Shown here one piece after another: positions 44,475-53,865 of a DNA stretch of 64,000 bases. Location of the stretch: NCBI RefSeq assembly GCF_000271845.1, contig NZ_JH719392.1:124001-188000 (forward strand). The letters are read 5' to 3'. The stretch's first letter is position 1. Each line of letters opens with the position of its first letter. The translations under genes were made by a program, and so were the position numbers. The stretch comes from Rhizobium leguminosarum bv. trifolii WSM2297 (GTDB lineage: Bacteria; Pseudomonadota; Alphaproteobacteria; Rhizobiales; Rhizobiaceae). A model generated the notes under the pieces. The model saw only the letters and a program-made list of their open reading frames with translations. It was not told where the DNA came from and made no database searches.

Positions 44475-45443
44475 ATGGGAGGAGTTCAACAACCACTGCT
44501 GACCGGTTTCGGGGCCGCCATGTCGGCTGCCGAGGTAGCTCGCGGTGTGGACCTCATGGGGCGGGTTGCGTTGGTAACAGGCGGTTCGTCTGGTGTTGGG
44601 CTGGAGACAGCCCGCGCGCTTGGAATGTCGGGGGCAAGCGTGCATGTTACCGCTCCTGACCCCGTCGCCGCCCGCGCGGCATTGAACGGCATCCACGGGA
44701 TTGCGGTCTGGCCGATCGACCTCGCGGATCAAGGGTCGGTTAAAGCCTTTGCGAAAGCCTTCCTCGAGCACCAGCCACGGCTCGACATTCTGGTTCTCAA
44801 TGCAGGGATAATGGCGCAGCCGCTCTTCCGCGACAAACGTGGCAGGGAGGGCCATTTTTCCATCAACTACCTTGGACACTATGAGCTCGCCGTGCTGCTA
44901 TGGCCAGCATTGCTCGCCGCCGGGAAATCCAGGGTGGTCATCCTGTCGTCCCGGGGCCATCAGATGTCCGATGTCGATCTCGAGGATATCGATTTCGCGC
45001 GTCGTCCCTATGATAAGTGGATGGCTTACGCGCAATCCAAGACAGCGAATGCCCTCTTCGCTGTATCGCTCGACAGGCGCGGCCGTGGGCATGGCGTTCG
45101 TGCCTTTTCTGTTCATCCCGGAATGATTGTCACCCCCGGCATTCGCCACCTATCCCGATCCGAGTTCGACGCCGTCGGCGCTCTCGAAGCAGACGGGACC
45201 CCCGTAATCGATCCCACGATGGATAAGAAAACCCCTCAGCAAGGGGCGGCAACGACGGTCTGGTGCGCAACGTCCCCGGCGCTGAGTTCATCAGGCGGGG
45301 TCTACTGCGAGAACTGCGATATCGCGTCCGTTCAGACCGACAACCCCTTCGGGGTGCGGCCGTATGCGATCGACCCGGCGAGGGCCGAAAGCTTGTGGCA
45401 AATGAGCGCGGTGTTGACGGGTTTAGATATTGTAATAACCTGA
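44475..45443 (+). CDS. Short-chain dehydrogenase/reductase
   Basis: The protein has 322 residues, with GGGGGCGGG just before the ATG at 44475 (44520 is an alternative). It has the NAD(P)-binding Rossmann motif VTGGSSGVGLETA (~37), VLNAGIMAQ and the catalytic YAQSK, plus an upstream serine in ILSSRGH. The size and the LEDIDFARRPYDKWMAYAQ part resemble retinol dehydrogenase/WW-domain-oxidoreductase-like SDRs. The substrate is unknown. It shares its fold and approximate size with the SDR at 52717 in the same cluster. Confidence 0.9.
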   Translation: MGGVQQPLLTGFGAAMSAAEVARGVDLMGRVALVTGGSSGVGLETARALGMSGASVHVTAPDPVAARAALNGIHGIAVWPIDLADQGSVKAFAKAFLEHQPRLDILVLNAGIMAQPLFRDKRGREGHFSINYLGHYELAVLLWPALLAAGKSRVVILSSRGHQMSDVDLEDIDFARRPYDKWMAYAQSKTANALFAVSLDRRGRGHGVRAFSVHPGMIVTPGIRHLSRSEFDAVGALEADGTPVIDPTMDKKTPQQGAATTVWCATSPALSSSGGVYCENCDIASVQTDNPFGVRPYAIDPARAESLWQMSAVLTGLDIVIT

Positions 45444-45663
45444 AGCACAGTGTTCTATCTCGCGGTACCTTTCAGTGATCGACGGCGGCTCGGCATGTAC
45501 TGATTTCTCTAAGGGAAGACGGACGTCCCGCTACGCCCATACCATACACTTATCAATCAGGTTTATATTGTGCTGTCAGCCTCGAACCTGACAGGTCCGA
45601 CTAGAATGCGCGGCGTTACTCGGTATTCAAGCTGGCGCCGCTCAGTTATCAGGGCAAATCAGA

Positions 45664-48531
45664 ATGGAATGGCAGGCACTACTTAACGCAACCGATCCAT
45701 CGGATGTAGCGACATCCTTCGGCGAATTCCGGCTGTACCCGGGGCGTCACCTCCTTGTCAAAGATCAGGAGTCGGTAGCCGTCGGCTCGCGGGCGCTCGA
45801 AATTCTCATCGCGCTGACCGAGCGGCCGGGCGAGCTCGTGACGAAGGACGAACTGATTTCACGTGCGTGGCCGAACACGATAGTCGAAGAGTCAAACCTA
45901 AGAGCGCAGATCGCCGTGCTTCGTAAGGCACTGGGCGAAGACCAATCCGCTGCGCGATACATTGCCGCCGTCCCAGCGCGTGGCTACCGGTTCATCGCTC
46001 CGCTCTCCCGCTCCGAGGTCAAGATCCGCGCTGTCGAGGAGGCCGCGCCAAACAACCTTCCAAAGCAACTGACGCGACCGATCGGACGGGAGGAGGCAAT
46101 CGGAATCCTTGAAGGTCGCGTTCAACGGTTTCGCCTGGTCACAGTTGTCGGTCCGGGCGGCATTGGAAAGACAACGGTCGGCATTCGCGTGGCGGAGGAA
46201 CTCTCATCATCGTATCAACACGGCGTGTGCTTCATGGACTTGGCGCCACTGTCGCATCCTTCGTCACTTCCGTCGGTGCTGGCGTCACAGCTTCGGCTCC
46301 CGGAGATAACTGGCGATCCGATTTCCCTCGTGAGCGCGCACCTCCGTGACAAGCATATGCTTCTGGTGTTTGATAGTTGCGAGCTCGTTCTCGACGCCGC
46401 CGCGCGACTGGCGGAGACCTTGCTTCGGGAGGCCCCCGGCATCACCGTTCTGGCTACCAGTCGCGAGGCCTTGCGGGTGGAGGGCGAGAGCGTCTACAGG
46501 CTTCCGCCCCTCGATATGCCGCCGCTCGGCGCGGGCCTCACTGCGGCCGATGCATTGGCATTTCCAGCCATTCGCCTTTTTGTGGAGCGAGCGACTTCAT
46601 CAGCAAGCGAGTACGCGTTCGATGACGATGAAGCTCCGATCGTCACCCATATATGTCGTCAGCTTGACGGCATTGCCCTCGCAATCGAGCTTGCCGCTGG
46701 TCGCGTTGAGGCTTTCGGTACGCGCGGAATAGCGGAGCTCCTCAATGATCGTCTACGATTGCTGACGGGTGGAAGGCGCACCGCTCTTCCACGCCACCAG
46801 ACGTTGGCCGCCATGATCGACTGGAGCTATGGGGCGCTCTCCACGGACGAGCAAACGGTGCTGCGCGCCCTGGGGGTATTCGCTGGTGAATTCGGTCGCG
46901 AGGCTGCCGCCGCCGTTGCTTTCGATCCCGTCGTAAGCGAACGCGATGTACTCGGCCAACTTGCGCAACTCGTGGCAAAATCCCTTCTGGCTGTCGACAC
47001 GCACGGCAAGGCAGCACGATACCGTTTGCTCGATACGACACGTGCTTTCGCACTGAGCAAGTTGCAGGAGGAAGGGGAGGTCGGACCAGTCGTACAACGC
47101 CTTGCGAAATACCTGTGCGAGGTTCTCGATCATTCGCACGAAGAAGTCGAAACGCTGTCGAGCGAGGAATGGCTTTACAAGTACGGTACGCATATCAACA
47201 ACGTCCGCTATGTCCTGGATTGGGCATATTCGGATGACGGCGACACGGAGGTGGGCATCGCGGTGACGGTTGCCGCAGTTCCGCTGTGGTATCAATTGTC
47301 TCTGGTAGACGAGTGCCTGGCATGTGTGCAACGTGCGCTGCTCGGCGTCGATCCGGGGGAAAGGCGGGACGGGCGCGCCCGTCAGGTCATGCAGCTTTAT
47401 AGAGCGCTTGGTCTGGCACAGGCCTTCAAAGTCGGATTCGCGCCACAGGCTCCGGCGGCCTTCGCCAAGGCGCTGGAAATTGCCGAAGACCTGGGAGACG
47501 TCGACGCTCAGGCAGAAGCCCTTTGGGGCTTATGGGTCGCACAAGTAGGCATGGGTGAATATCGAGCGTCGCGCGATAACGCGGATCGGTTCGTGAGGCT
47601 TGCTCAAAATGGCCTCGACAGGTTCATCGGCGACCGCATGCTGAGCATGACGCTCTTCTGCATGGGAGACTTCCGAGGTGCACGTCGCCACGCCGATCTC
47701 ATGCTGGCGCACGACGTCTCCACGGACATTCCACCCGGTGGTTCGGTAAGGTTCAGGTTCGGTCAGTCCGTTTCCGCGCGAATACAGCCTGCTCAGCTCT
47801 TGTGGATGCAGGGCTTTCCGGATCAAGCCGTGCGAGCCGCCGAAACCGCCGTCGAGGCGGCGCGAACCTCCGGTCACGCGATCTCCCTCTGCGAATCTTT
47901 GGCCAGGTGGTCGTGCCCGATCCTCGTTCATGTCGGGGACCTTGCGGCGGCTGATTCCGCGATCACGGAACTACTCGACCTGGCGAAACTAAATGGGCTT
48001 GGTCCATGGGAGGTGTTCGGCCGCTGCTGGAAAGCGGCTCTGCTGATCCAGCGGGGACTTCCCGAAAGAGGCGTTCCGCTTCTCCGCAGTGGACTGACGG
48101 AACTGCGTCAGGTCAAGCTCTTCAACCTCTACAATGTCAGATTTGTCTGCTCCCTGGCCGAGGGTCTCGCCTCGCTTGGCGGGCACGCCGAAGCGCGCTC
48201 GCTCGTGGATGCGGCCATTGCTGCAAGCGAAGAGAAGGACGAACTCTGGTACATCACTGAGCTCTATCGTCTGAAGGGCGACATCCTTTTTCACCGCGGA
48301 GACGGCGACCTCGCCGAGCGGTGCTATCTCCATTCCGTGGAGCTGGCGCGACGGCAGGACGCGCTTTCGCTGGAGCTGAGAGGAGCCATAAGCCTGGCTC
48401 GCTCGTCCAGCGGGCGCGGCGATAGGATTGGCGCCCGGGAGCTTCTGGCCACGGTCTACGACCGTTTCAGCGAAGGTTTCGATACCGCTGACTTGAGGAC
48501 GGCGAAGGCGATGCTGACCGAATATTCCTGA
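45664..48531 (+). CDS. CadC-like winged-helix regulator with NB-ARC ATPase and TPR region
   Basis: The protein has 955 residues. Residues ~18-118 are an OmpR/CadC-type winged helix (FGEFRLYPGRHLLV, then LEILIALTERPGELVTKDELI and IAVLRKALGE). An NB-ARC/STAND ATPase follows: VVGPGGIGKTTVGI (~160), LLVFDSCELVLDAA (~235), ILATSREALRVEGE, and GIALAIELAAGRVEAFG. The C-terminal ~400 residues are alpha-helical, with TPR-like repeats rich in Ala, Leu and Arg. Such STAND regulators bind a ligand with the repeats and ATP with the core. The position suggests it controls the oxidoreductase genes on either side; this is an inference. Confidence 0.88.
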   Translation: MEWQALLNATDPSDVATSFGEFRLYPGRHLLVKDQESVAVGSRALEILIALTERPGELVTKDELISRAWPNTIVEESNLRAQIAVLRKALGEDQSAARYIAAVPARGYRFIAPLSRSEVKIRAVEEAAPNNLPKQLTRPIGREEAIGILEGRVQRFRLVTVVGPGGIGKTTVGIRVAEELSSSYQHGVCFMDLAPLSHPSSLPSVLASQLRLPEITGDPISLVSAHLRDKHMLLVFDSCELVLDAAARLAETLLREAPGITVLATSREALRVEGESVYRLPPLDMPPLGAGLTAADALAFPAIRLFVERATSSASEYAFDDDEAPIVTHICRQLDGIALAIELAAGRVEAFGTRGIAELLNDRLRLLTGGRRTALPRHQTLAAMIDWSYGALSTDEQTVLRALGVFAGEFGREAAAAVAFDPVVSERDVLGQLAQLVAKSLLAVDTHGKAARYRLLDTTRAFALSKLQEEGEVGPVVQRLAKYLCEVLDHSHEEVETLSSEEWLYKYGTHINNVRYVLDWAYSDDGDTEVGIAVTVAAVPLWYQLSLVDECLACVQRALLGVDPGERRDGRARQVMQLYRALGLAQAFKVGFAPQAPAAFAKALEIAEDLGDVDAQAEALWGLWVAQVGMGEYRASRDNADRFVRLAQNGLDRFIGDRMLSMTLFCMGDFRGARRHADLMLAHDVSTDIPPGGSVRFRFGQSVSARIQPAQLLWMQGFPDQAVRAAETAVEAARTSGHAISLCESLARWSCPILVHVGDLAAADSAITELLDLAKLNGLGPWEVFGRCWKAALLIQRGLPERGVPLLRSGLTELRQVKLFNLYNVRFVCSLAEGLASLGGHAEARSLVDAAIAASEEKDELWYITELYRLKGDILFHRGDGDLAERCYLHSVELARRQDALSLELRGAISLARSSSGRGDRIGARELLATVYDRFSEGFDTADLRTAKAMLTEYS

Positions 48532-48659
48532 TCACGACCTGTCATATCCGCACAGCCCGTCACAAGAATTCACTACGATTCACTGGCTGGTGACCGTGCT
48601 GGTCTGCCATCTTCTGCCCGTCGCCGAATTGTCGGCAGCGCAGCATGAAGGGCATACCG

Positions 48660-49664
48660 ATGATGACCACCACTCCCACCGAAATGGACGCGCTCGTCCT
48701 CTCCGAAACGAACTCGGACTTTGTCCGGACCCGCATGGCCTGCCCGGCTCCTGCGGCGGGAGAGGTTCTCGTCCGCGTCAAGGCCAGCAGCGTCAACCCG
48801 CTCGATCTCAAAATCAAGAGCGGACAGGCTCCGCACGCCCGCCATCCATTGCCCGCCGTCCTCGGAATGGACCTAGCCGGGGTCGTCGAGGCAGTGGGTT
48901 CTGGCGTCACGGCATTCAAGCCGCAGGACGAGGTTTTCGGCCTGACTGGCGGGGTTGGCGGCCTGCAGGGTTCATTGGCGACTTTCGTCTCCGTCGATGC
49001 CGATCTGCTGGCACTCAAGCCAACCAACCTTACCATGCGCGAGGCCGCGGCACTGCCGCTGGTCTTCATCACCGCCTGGGAAGGGCTGGTTGATCGCGCA
49101 GTGGTGCAGGCACGACAAAAGGTACTCGTAATCGGTGCGGGCGGGGTCGGTCATGTGGCAATCCAGATCGCACGCGCCTTTGGAGCCGAGGTCTTCGCTG
49201 TAGACAAGGCCTCGAAGCAGAGGCAGATCGAAGAGCTGCGCGCGACTGCGATCGACCGCCATCAGACAACCGTCGAGGAGTACGTGAAGGACCACACGGG
49301 CGGACGCGGCTTCGACGTCGTCTATGATACCGTCGGCGGGGCGGGGATTGATGCCGCGTTCAACGCCGTGAGCAGGTTCGGCCACGTCGTCAGTTGTCTC
49401 GGATGGGGCACACATTCACTCGGACCGCTCTCCTTCCGGGCCGCAAGCTACTCGGGCGTGTTCACGCTCCTGCCGATCCTGACCGGAGAAGGCCGCGCCC
49501 ACCACGGCACAATCCTGCGCGAGGCAAAACACCTTGCCGAAGCCGGAAAGATCACTCCTCTCCTCGACCCGCGCCGCTTCAGCTTCGAGACCGTTTCTGC
49601 AGCCTATGCCGAAGTCGAAAATCGCACTGCCAACGGAAAGATCGTCATCGACGTCGCCGACTAG
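48660..49664 (+). CDS. Medium-chain (zinc-type alcohol dehydrogenase/quinone oxidoreductase-like) reductase
   Basis: The protein has 334 residues from 48660, with ATGs at 48645 and 48663 also possible. An AAGG stretch at 48649-48652 supports 48660 or 48663. GroES-like N-domain: EVLVRVKASSVNPLDLKIKSG and AVLGMDLAGVVEAVGSGV. Rossmann C-domain: VLVIGAGGVGHVAIQIARAFGAEV. No structural or catalytic zinc cysteines are evident, so it is closer to quinone oxidoreductase-like members that use NAD(P)H without zinc. It begins a same-strand run of seven genes after the regulator. Confidence 0.9.
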   Translation: MMTTTPTEMDALVLSETNSDFVRTRMACPAPAAGEVLVRVKASSVNPLDLKIKSGQAPHARHPLPAVLGMDLAGVVEAVGSGVTAFKPQDEVFGLTGGVGGLQGSLATFVSVDADLLALKPTNLTMREAAALPLVFITAWEGLVDRAVVQARQKVLVIGAGGVGHVAIQIARAFGAEVFAVDKASKQRQIEELRATAIDRHQTTVEEYVKDHTGGRGFDVVYDTVGGAGIDAAFNAVSRFGHVVSCLGWGTHSLGPLSFRAASYSGVFTLLPILTGEGRAHHGTILREAKHLAEAGKITPLLDPRRFSFETVSAAYAEVENRTANGKIVIDVAD

Positions 49665-49695
49665 GTGGGCGTCTCCCCCAGCCAAGGAAAAAGCT

Positions 49696-49995
49696 ATGCC
49701 ATTCGTAAACGTAAAGCTCGTCGACGGCGTCTTCACGCCAGAGGAAAAACACGCCATGGCCAAGGCGCTGACCGACGTCATGGTCAAGTTCGAAGGCTCG
49801 GAGGCCTTCCGCGAGGTCGTCTGGGTACTGATCGAGGAACTGCACACGGATGGCTGGCACATCGGCGGCAGGCCGTTCGAGGGGCCGAAGTCCTTGATGA
49901 CTACTCTTTCGAAATCGAAAGACATCGTCGAGACGATCGACGGCAATCCGACCACGCGCAAAGAGTGGGCCGCGGCTGCGCCAGTCGTTGGCTGA
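49696..49995 (+). CDS. 4-oxalocrotonate tautomerase-family protein
   Basis: The protein has 99 residues beginning [19 protein letters not shown]. The proline right after the initiator methionine is the catalytic base of this superfamily once methionine is removed. The conserved helix [15 protein letters not shown] and strand [10 protein letters not shown] follow. The domain is about 60 residues; the C-terminal extension ending in [10 protein letters not shown] is longer than usual. Its substrate is unknown. Confidence 0.88.
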   Translation: MPFVNVKLVDGVFTPEEKHAMAKALTDVMVKFEGSEAFREVVWVLIEELHTDGWHIGGRPFEGPKSLMTTLSKSKDIVETIDGNPTTRKEWAAAAPVVG

Positions 49996-50071
49996 TCGCC
50001 CTGAGCCGGGGCGAACACAGAAGGCCGGATTCGCCCTCGCCGAGCCACCTCGCCGAAAAAGGGACAGGACC

Positions 50072-51055
50072 ATGACTTCCAGAGAACATTTTCCGATACC
50101 CGACGCGACAAGACGCGAGGTTCTAATAGGGACCGCCGCCACCGCACTCGCCGCCCTGCCGCTGCAGGCACTTGCGGCCACGGCGTCTTCAAATCCAACC
50201 AATGCAAACATCGAAACCGGGAGTGAGATCATGAGCAGCATCACGACGAAAGACGGTGCGCAGATTTTCTACAAGGACTGGGGTTCCGGTCAGCCGATCG
50301 TCTTCCACCACGGCTGGCCTCTCAGCGCTGACGACTGGGACAACCAGATGCTGTTTTTCCTGGGTAAGGGGTTCCGGGTCATTGCGCATGACCGCAGGGG
50401 CCATGGCCGCTCGAGCCAGACGTCCGGTGGCAACGACATGGACACGTATGCAGCCGACGTGGCGGCCCTCGCCGAGGCTCTCGATCTCCGCGACGCCGTT
50501 CACATCGGCCATTCGACGGGCGGCGGTGAAGTCACCAGGTATGTGGCCAAACATGGCAAGGGCCGGGTCGCAAAAGCAGTCCTCATCTCCGCCATTCCTC
50601 CGGTCATGGTCAAGTCCGACAAGAACCCAGGCGGACTTCCGATCGAGGTCTTCGACGGCTACCGCGCGGCGTTGGCCGCCAACCGCGCGCAGCTCTACCT
50701 CGATATCGCGAGTGGGCCGTTCTATGGCTTCAACCGCCCCGGCGCGGCCGTCTCCGAAGGGACAATCCGCAATTGGTGGCGTCAGGGTATGATGGGCGGC
50801 GCAAATGCGCACTACGAATGCATCAAGGTCTTCTCCGAGACTGACTTCACGGAAGACCTGAAGGTCATCGACGTCCCGGTCCTCGTAATGCACGGCAGCG
50901 ACGACCAGGTGGTTCCTATCGCCGGCTCCGCAGAGCTGTCGGTGAAGTTGCTCAAGAACGGGAAGCTCAAGGTCTATGACGGCTACCCGCACGGGATGTT
51001 CACAACGCACGCCGACGTGATCAACGCGGACCTCTTGGCCTTCATCAAGGCCTGA
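50072..51055 (+). CDS. Tat-exported alpha/beta hydrolase (non-haem chloroperoxidase-like)
   Basis: The protein has 327 residues from the ATG at 50072, preceded by GGGACAGGA. The N-terminus has a twin-arginine signal ([19 protein letters not shown], then LQALA), so the enzyme probably acts in the periplasm. The fold is an alpha/beta hydrolase: [23 protein letters not shown], nucleophile Ser in [10 protein letters not shown], Asp in HGSDDQVVP and His in GYPHGMFTT. This layout matches the cofactor-free haloperoxidase/esterase family; the substrate is not known. It is followed by a GC-rich hairpin before the next gene. Confidence 0.9.
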   Translation: MTSREHFPIPDATRREVLIGTAATALAALPLQALAATASSNPTNANIETGSEIMSSITTKDGAQIFYKDWGSGQPIVFHHGWPLSADDWDNQMLFFLGKGFRVIAHDRRGHGRSSQTSGGNDMDTYAADVAALAEALDLRDAVHIGHSTGGGEVTRYVAKHGKGRVAKAVLISAIPPVMVKSDKNPGGLPIEVFDGYRAALAANRAQLYLDIASGPFYGFNRPGAAVSEGTIRNWWRQGMMGGANAHYECIKVFSETDFTEDLKVIDVPVLVMHGSDDQVVPIAGSAELSVKLLKNGKLKVYDGYPHGMFTTHADVINADLLAFIKA

Positions 51056-51061
51056 CCGCTG

Positions 51062-51081
51062 GGCGGGCCGCGAGGCCCGCC
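51062..51081 (+). terminator. GC-rich hairpin after the alpha/beta hydrolase gene
   Basis: GGCGGGCC, GCGA, GGCCCGCC form a perfect 8-bp stem just after the stop codon. No T-run follows, so it may attenuate transcription or protect RNA ends rather than fully stop it. Confidence 0.5.
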
Positions 51082-51144
51082 TCTACCGCCAACTCCAGTT
51101 CGAAGCCGTCGGCTCGCTCGAGACCGGCTGCGGAAAGGTATGCC

Positions 51145-52110
51145 ATGACATCCCAACACATGCTCTCGCGCCGTGGATTTTGCCTTTGCTGTATCGGGGC
51201 GGCGGGATTTGCCGCCACCGGAGGGTGGTTGAGCCCCCGCGACGCCTACGCCGAGGCACGGGGTCTGGTCAGCATCATAAAGGACAGCGCCGCCAAGTCC
51301 GTCATCTCCACCCACAAGCTGAGAAACGGCATTACCATTCTCGAAGGTTCCGGCGGCAACGTCGCGGTGCTGAGCGGCAAGGATGGCCTCGTCATGGTGG
51401 ACGCGGGCATCAGCGTTTCGCGCAAGCAAATGACCAAGGCGCTCGCGGAAATCTCGCCAGCCCCCGTCACCTACCTGATCAATACGCACTGGCATTTCGA
51501 CCATGCAGACGGGAACGCCTGGATCGGGTCCGGAGGAGCCAAGATCATAGCGCATGAAAACACCCGCAAGTATCTGTCGAAGGTCCAGCGGGTGGAAGAC
51601 TGGGACTACAATTTCCTCCCGGTCGCGAAAAGCGGAGAGCCGCAGCATGTCTTCTCCAAGGAGCACACGCTCGAGCTGAACGGCGAAACCGCGCTCCTCA
51701 AATACTATGGTGCGGCCCATACCGATGGCGACATCTCAGTCATGTTCCGCGAGGCGGACGTCCTTCACGTCGGCGACACGTACTGGAACGGCATTTATCC
51801 GTTCATTGATCACTCGACGGGGGGCAGCATCGACGGAATGATCGCGGCATCGGAGGCGAATCTCGCCGCCTCCACCGACAAGACCATCATCATTCCGGGT
51901 CATGGAAATCCGGTGAGCAACCGAACCGAGTTGCGTGACTTCCGCGACATGCTGGTCGCTATCCGCGAGAACGTGGCAAAGCTCAAACGCCAGGGGCGCT
52001 CGCTCGACGAGGTGGTCGAGGCAAAGCCCACGTCGGCGTTCGATGCGAAGTGGGGTCAGTTCGTGATCGATCCAGCGTTCTTCACGAGGCTTGTCTACGC
52101 CGGCGTCTAG
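51145..52110 (+). CDS. Tat-exported metallo-beta-lactamase-fold hydrolase
   Basis: The protein has 321 residues. The N-terminus carries a twin-arginine signal (MLSRRGFCLCCIGAAGFAAT). Metal ligands follow the MBL pattern: THWHFDHADGN (HxHxDH, ~113), a histidine in KYYGAAHTDGDISV, an aspartate in HVGDTYW and a histidine in IPGHGNPV. It is most like periplasmic MBL-fold hydrolases, such as quinoprotein relay SoxH/PqqB-like proteins, rather than true beta-lactamases. The substrate is not shown. It lies downstream of the other Tat substrate in the cluster. Confidence 0.9.
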   Translation: MTSQHMLSRRGFCLCCIGAAGFAATGGWLSPRDAYAEARGLVSIIKDSAAKSVISTHKLRNGITILEGSGGNVAVLSGKDGLVMVDAGISVSRKQMTKALAEISPAPVTYLINTHWHFDHADGNAWIGSGGAKIIAHENTRKYLSKVQRVEDWDYNFLPVAKSGEPQHVFSKEHTLELNGETALLKYYGAAHTDGDISVMFREADVLHVGDTYWNGIYPFIDHSTGGSIDGMIAASEANLAASTDKTIIIPGHGNPVSNRTELRDFRDMLVAIRENVAKLKRQGRSLDEVVEAKPTSAFDAKWGQFVIDPAFFTRLVYAGV

Positions 52111-52233
52111 CTTCGACAGATTTCACCCAAGACGTCCCCGCGCTCCTCCCCAGTCCCTATGGGGCGCGTGCGGGACGCTTCCAGCGGCATCCCGGATTTA
52201 TCCGCAGACTCAATCCACCCGAAGGAGACGACT

Positions 52234-52671
52234 ATGTCGGAAACGAAAAGCGCGCTGTTCATCGATATTCCGGTTGAACTGCGAGAGGTGAAGTCGGTTC
52301 ACAGCATCGGCGGTTTGGAGTTCGAAGGCGACTTGCCCGCGGCTCTGTTTCATCTTCAGTTGATCACGACGGACATCGCGAACTGGAAAGCATCGTCTGA
52401 AGTGGTCGTGGTGTTCCACACCAACGCGGGTCACGTCACGCTCGACGATGAGGCCTATAATTCGTCGCGCAACATCGCCACAGGCAACCCGTACAAGAAA
52501 CTCGTCGCTGACCTCATGGATATTGGCGTCAAGGTCGAGCTTTGCGGCGCGACCGCAAGGGTCAACGGCTGGGGCAACGCGAATCTTCTGCCCGGCATCA
52601 AGGTCAATCTCGATGCCATGGCGCGAACCATACAGCTCGTGCAGCAGGGCTTCGTTAAGATCACCGAGTGA
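52234..52671 (+). CDS. DsrE-like family protein
   Basis: The protein has 145 residues from 52234, preceded by GAAGGAGACG. The fold is recognised from VVVVFHTNAGHVTLDDEAYN, then GNPYKKLVADLMDIGVKVEL, and CGATA, which carries the single cysteine usual in DsrE-family proteins (sulfur relay or redox roles). The Cys and the C-terminal helix LDAMARTIQLVQQGF match the family. The partner is unknown, but a sulfur or persulfide function would fit the redox cluster. Confidence 0.8.
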   Translation: MSETKSALFIDIPVELREVKSVHSIGGLEFEGDLPAALFHLQLITTDIANWKASSEVVVVFHTNAGHVTLDDEAYNSSRNIATGNPYKKLVADLMDIGVKVELCGATARVNGWGNANLLPGIKVNLDAMARTIQLVQQGFVKITE

Positions 52672-52716
52672 CCTTTAGCCCATCCGGCCAGGACACAAAG
52701 CCCAAAGGAGAGTGCC

Positions 52717-53637
52717 ATGCCTCAACTCCCATTCGGATTTCATTCAACGGCTTCGGACGTATTGAAAGGGATCGACCTGCATGGAAAAACGATGATCGTG
52801 ACCGGAGGCGCGAGCGGAATAGGGACCGAGACGACGGCGGCGCTGGCCACCGCAGGGGCGTCCGTTGTCATCGCCGCCCGCCGTACGGACGCGGCCGAGG
52901 CGGTAGCTCGCAACCTCAGGGCCAGGACCGCGAACCCCAACATCCAAGTGCGGCCTCTCGATCTGTCCGATCTCGGATCAGTGACGCGTTTCCTGGATGA
53001 CTGGGAAGGCCCGCTACACACGCTCGTCAACAACGCCGGCATCATGGCGCTGCCGGAACTGCAACGCACGTCCGAAGGATGGGAGATGCAGTTTGCAACG
53101 AACTTCCTAGGGCACTTCGCCCTGGCGTTGGGCCTCCGGCGATCCCTTGCCCTGGCCAACGGCGCGCGCGTCGTGTCCGTGAGTTCGAGCGGCAACCTTT
53201 TCGGCCCGGTCTTCTGGGACGACCCGCACTTTCGCTTCATGCCTTACGATCCGCTGCTGGCCTATGCGCAGTCGAAGACCGCCTGCACCCTCCTATCCGT
53301 TGGCATCACTGAACGATGGGACGACGACGGGATAAGTTCGAACGCGCTCAACCCCGGAGCTATCGCGACCAATCTGCAACGCCATACTGGCGGCCTCCGT
53401 ACACCCGAGCATCTCCGCAAGACGCCCGAGGAAGGCGCGGCGACTACGGTGCTCCTGGCCGCTTCGCCTCTGGTGGAGGGAACGGGCGGGCGATATTTCG
53501 AAAACTGCGCCGAAGCTCCGGTGGTCGAAAGCCGCCCGGAGTCGCGGTTGGAGGGCGTGGCCGGGTATGCGCTCGACCGTGCCAACGCTGAAAGGCTTTG
53601 GGACGTGTCGCTCCGTCTTCTCGAGCCAGGGCGCTAG
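52717..53637 (+). CDS. Short-chain dehydrogenase/reductase
   Basis: The protein has 306 residues, with AAAGGAG upstream. Motifs: IVTGGASGIGTETTAA (~27), LVNNAGIMAL, serines in SVSSSGNLFG and catalytic YAQSK. The C-terminus (YFENCAEAPVV) is shared with the SDR at 44475 (YCENCDIASV), so the two are paralogues within one cluster. NAD(P)H-dependent oxidoreductase; substrate unknown. Confidence 0.92.
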   Translation: MPQLPFGFHSTASDVLKGIDLHGKTMIVTGGASGIGTETTAALATAGASVVIAARRTDAAEAVARNLRARTANPNIQVRPLDLSDLGSVTRFLDDWEGPLHTLVNNAGIMALPELQRTSEGWEMQFATNFLGHFALALGLRRSLALANGARVVSVSSSGNLFGPVFWDDPHFRFMPYDPLLAYAQSKTACTLLSVGITERWDDDGISSNALNPGAIATNLQRHTGGLRTPEHLRKTPEEGAATTVLLAASPLVEGTGGRYFENCAEAPVVESRPESRLEGVAGYALDRANAERLWDVSLRLLEPGR

Positions 53638-53865
53638 TCAGCACCGGGCACTCAGAGACTCGAAGTATGCCTTTCGTCGGCTCGAACGAGGCTAGCGTGT
53701 CCGGTTACGCGCTTGAACACCTTCTTGAATGCGATGTCCGAGCCATTCCGGTCTTGTGGCTACGGACAAAACTACGTGGGTAGGAGCTGACGGCCGACAG
53801 TGGCGGATCGCGAAGCTCGTACACCGTCGTTCCATTCTGGAAATCACGCCAAAGGAGGGCGTCCA

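Noticed and set aside
51145..52110. True beta-lactamase resistance gene
   Set aside because: The MBL metal motif is present, but the Tat signal and surrounding redox genes fit a general MBL-fold hydrolase; nothing points to a beta-lactam substrate.
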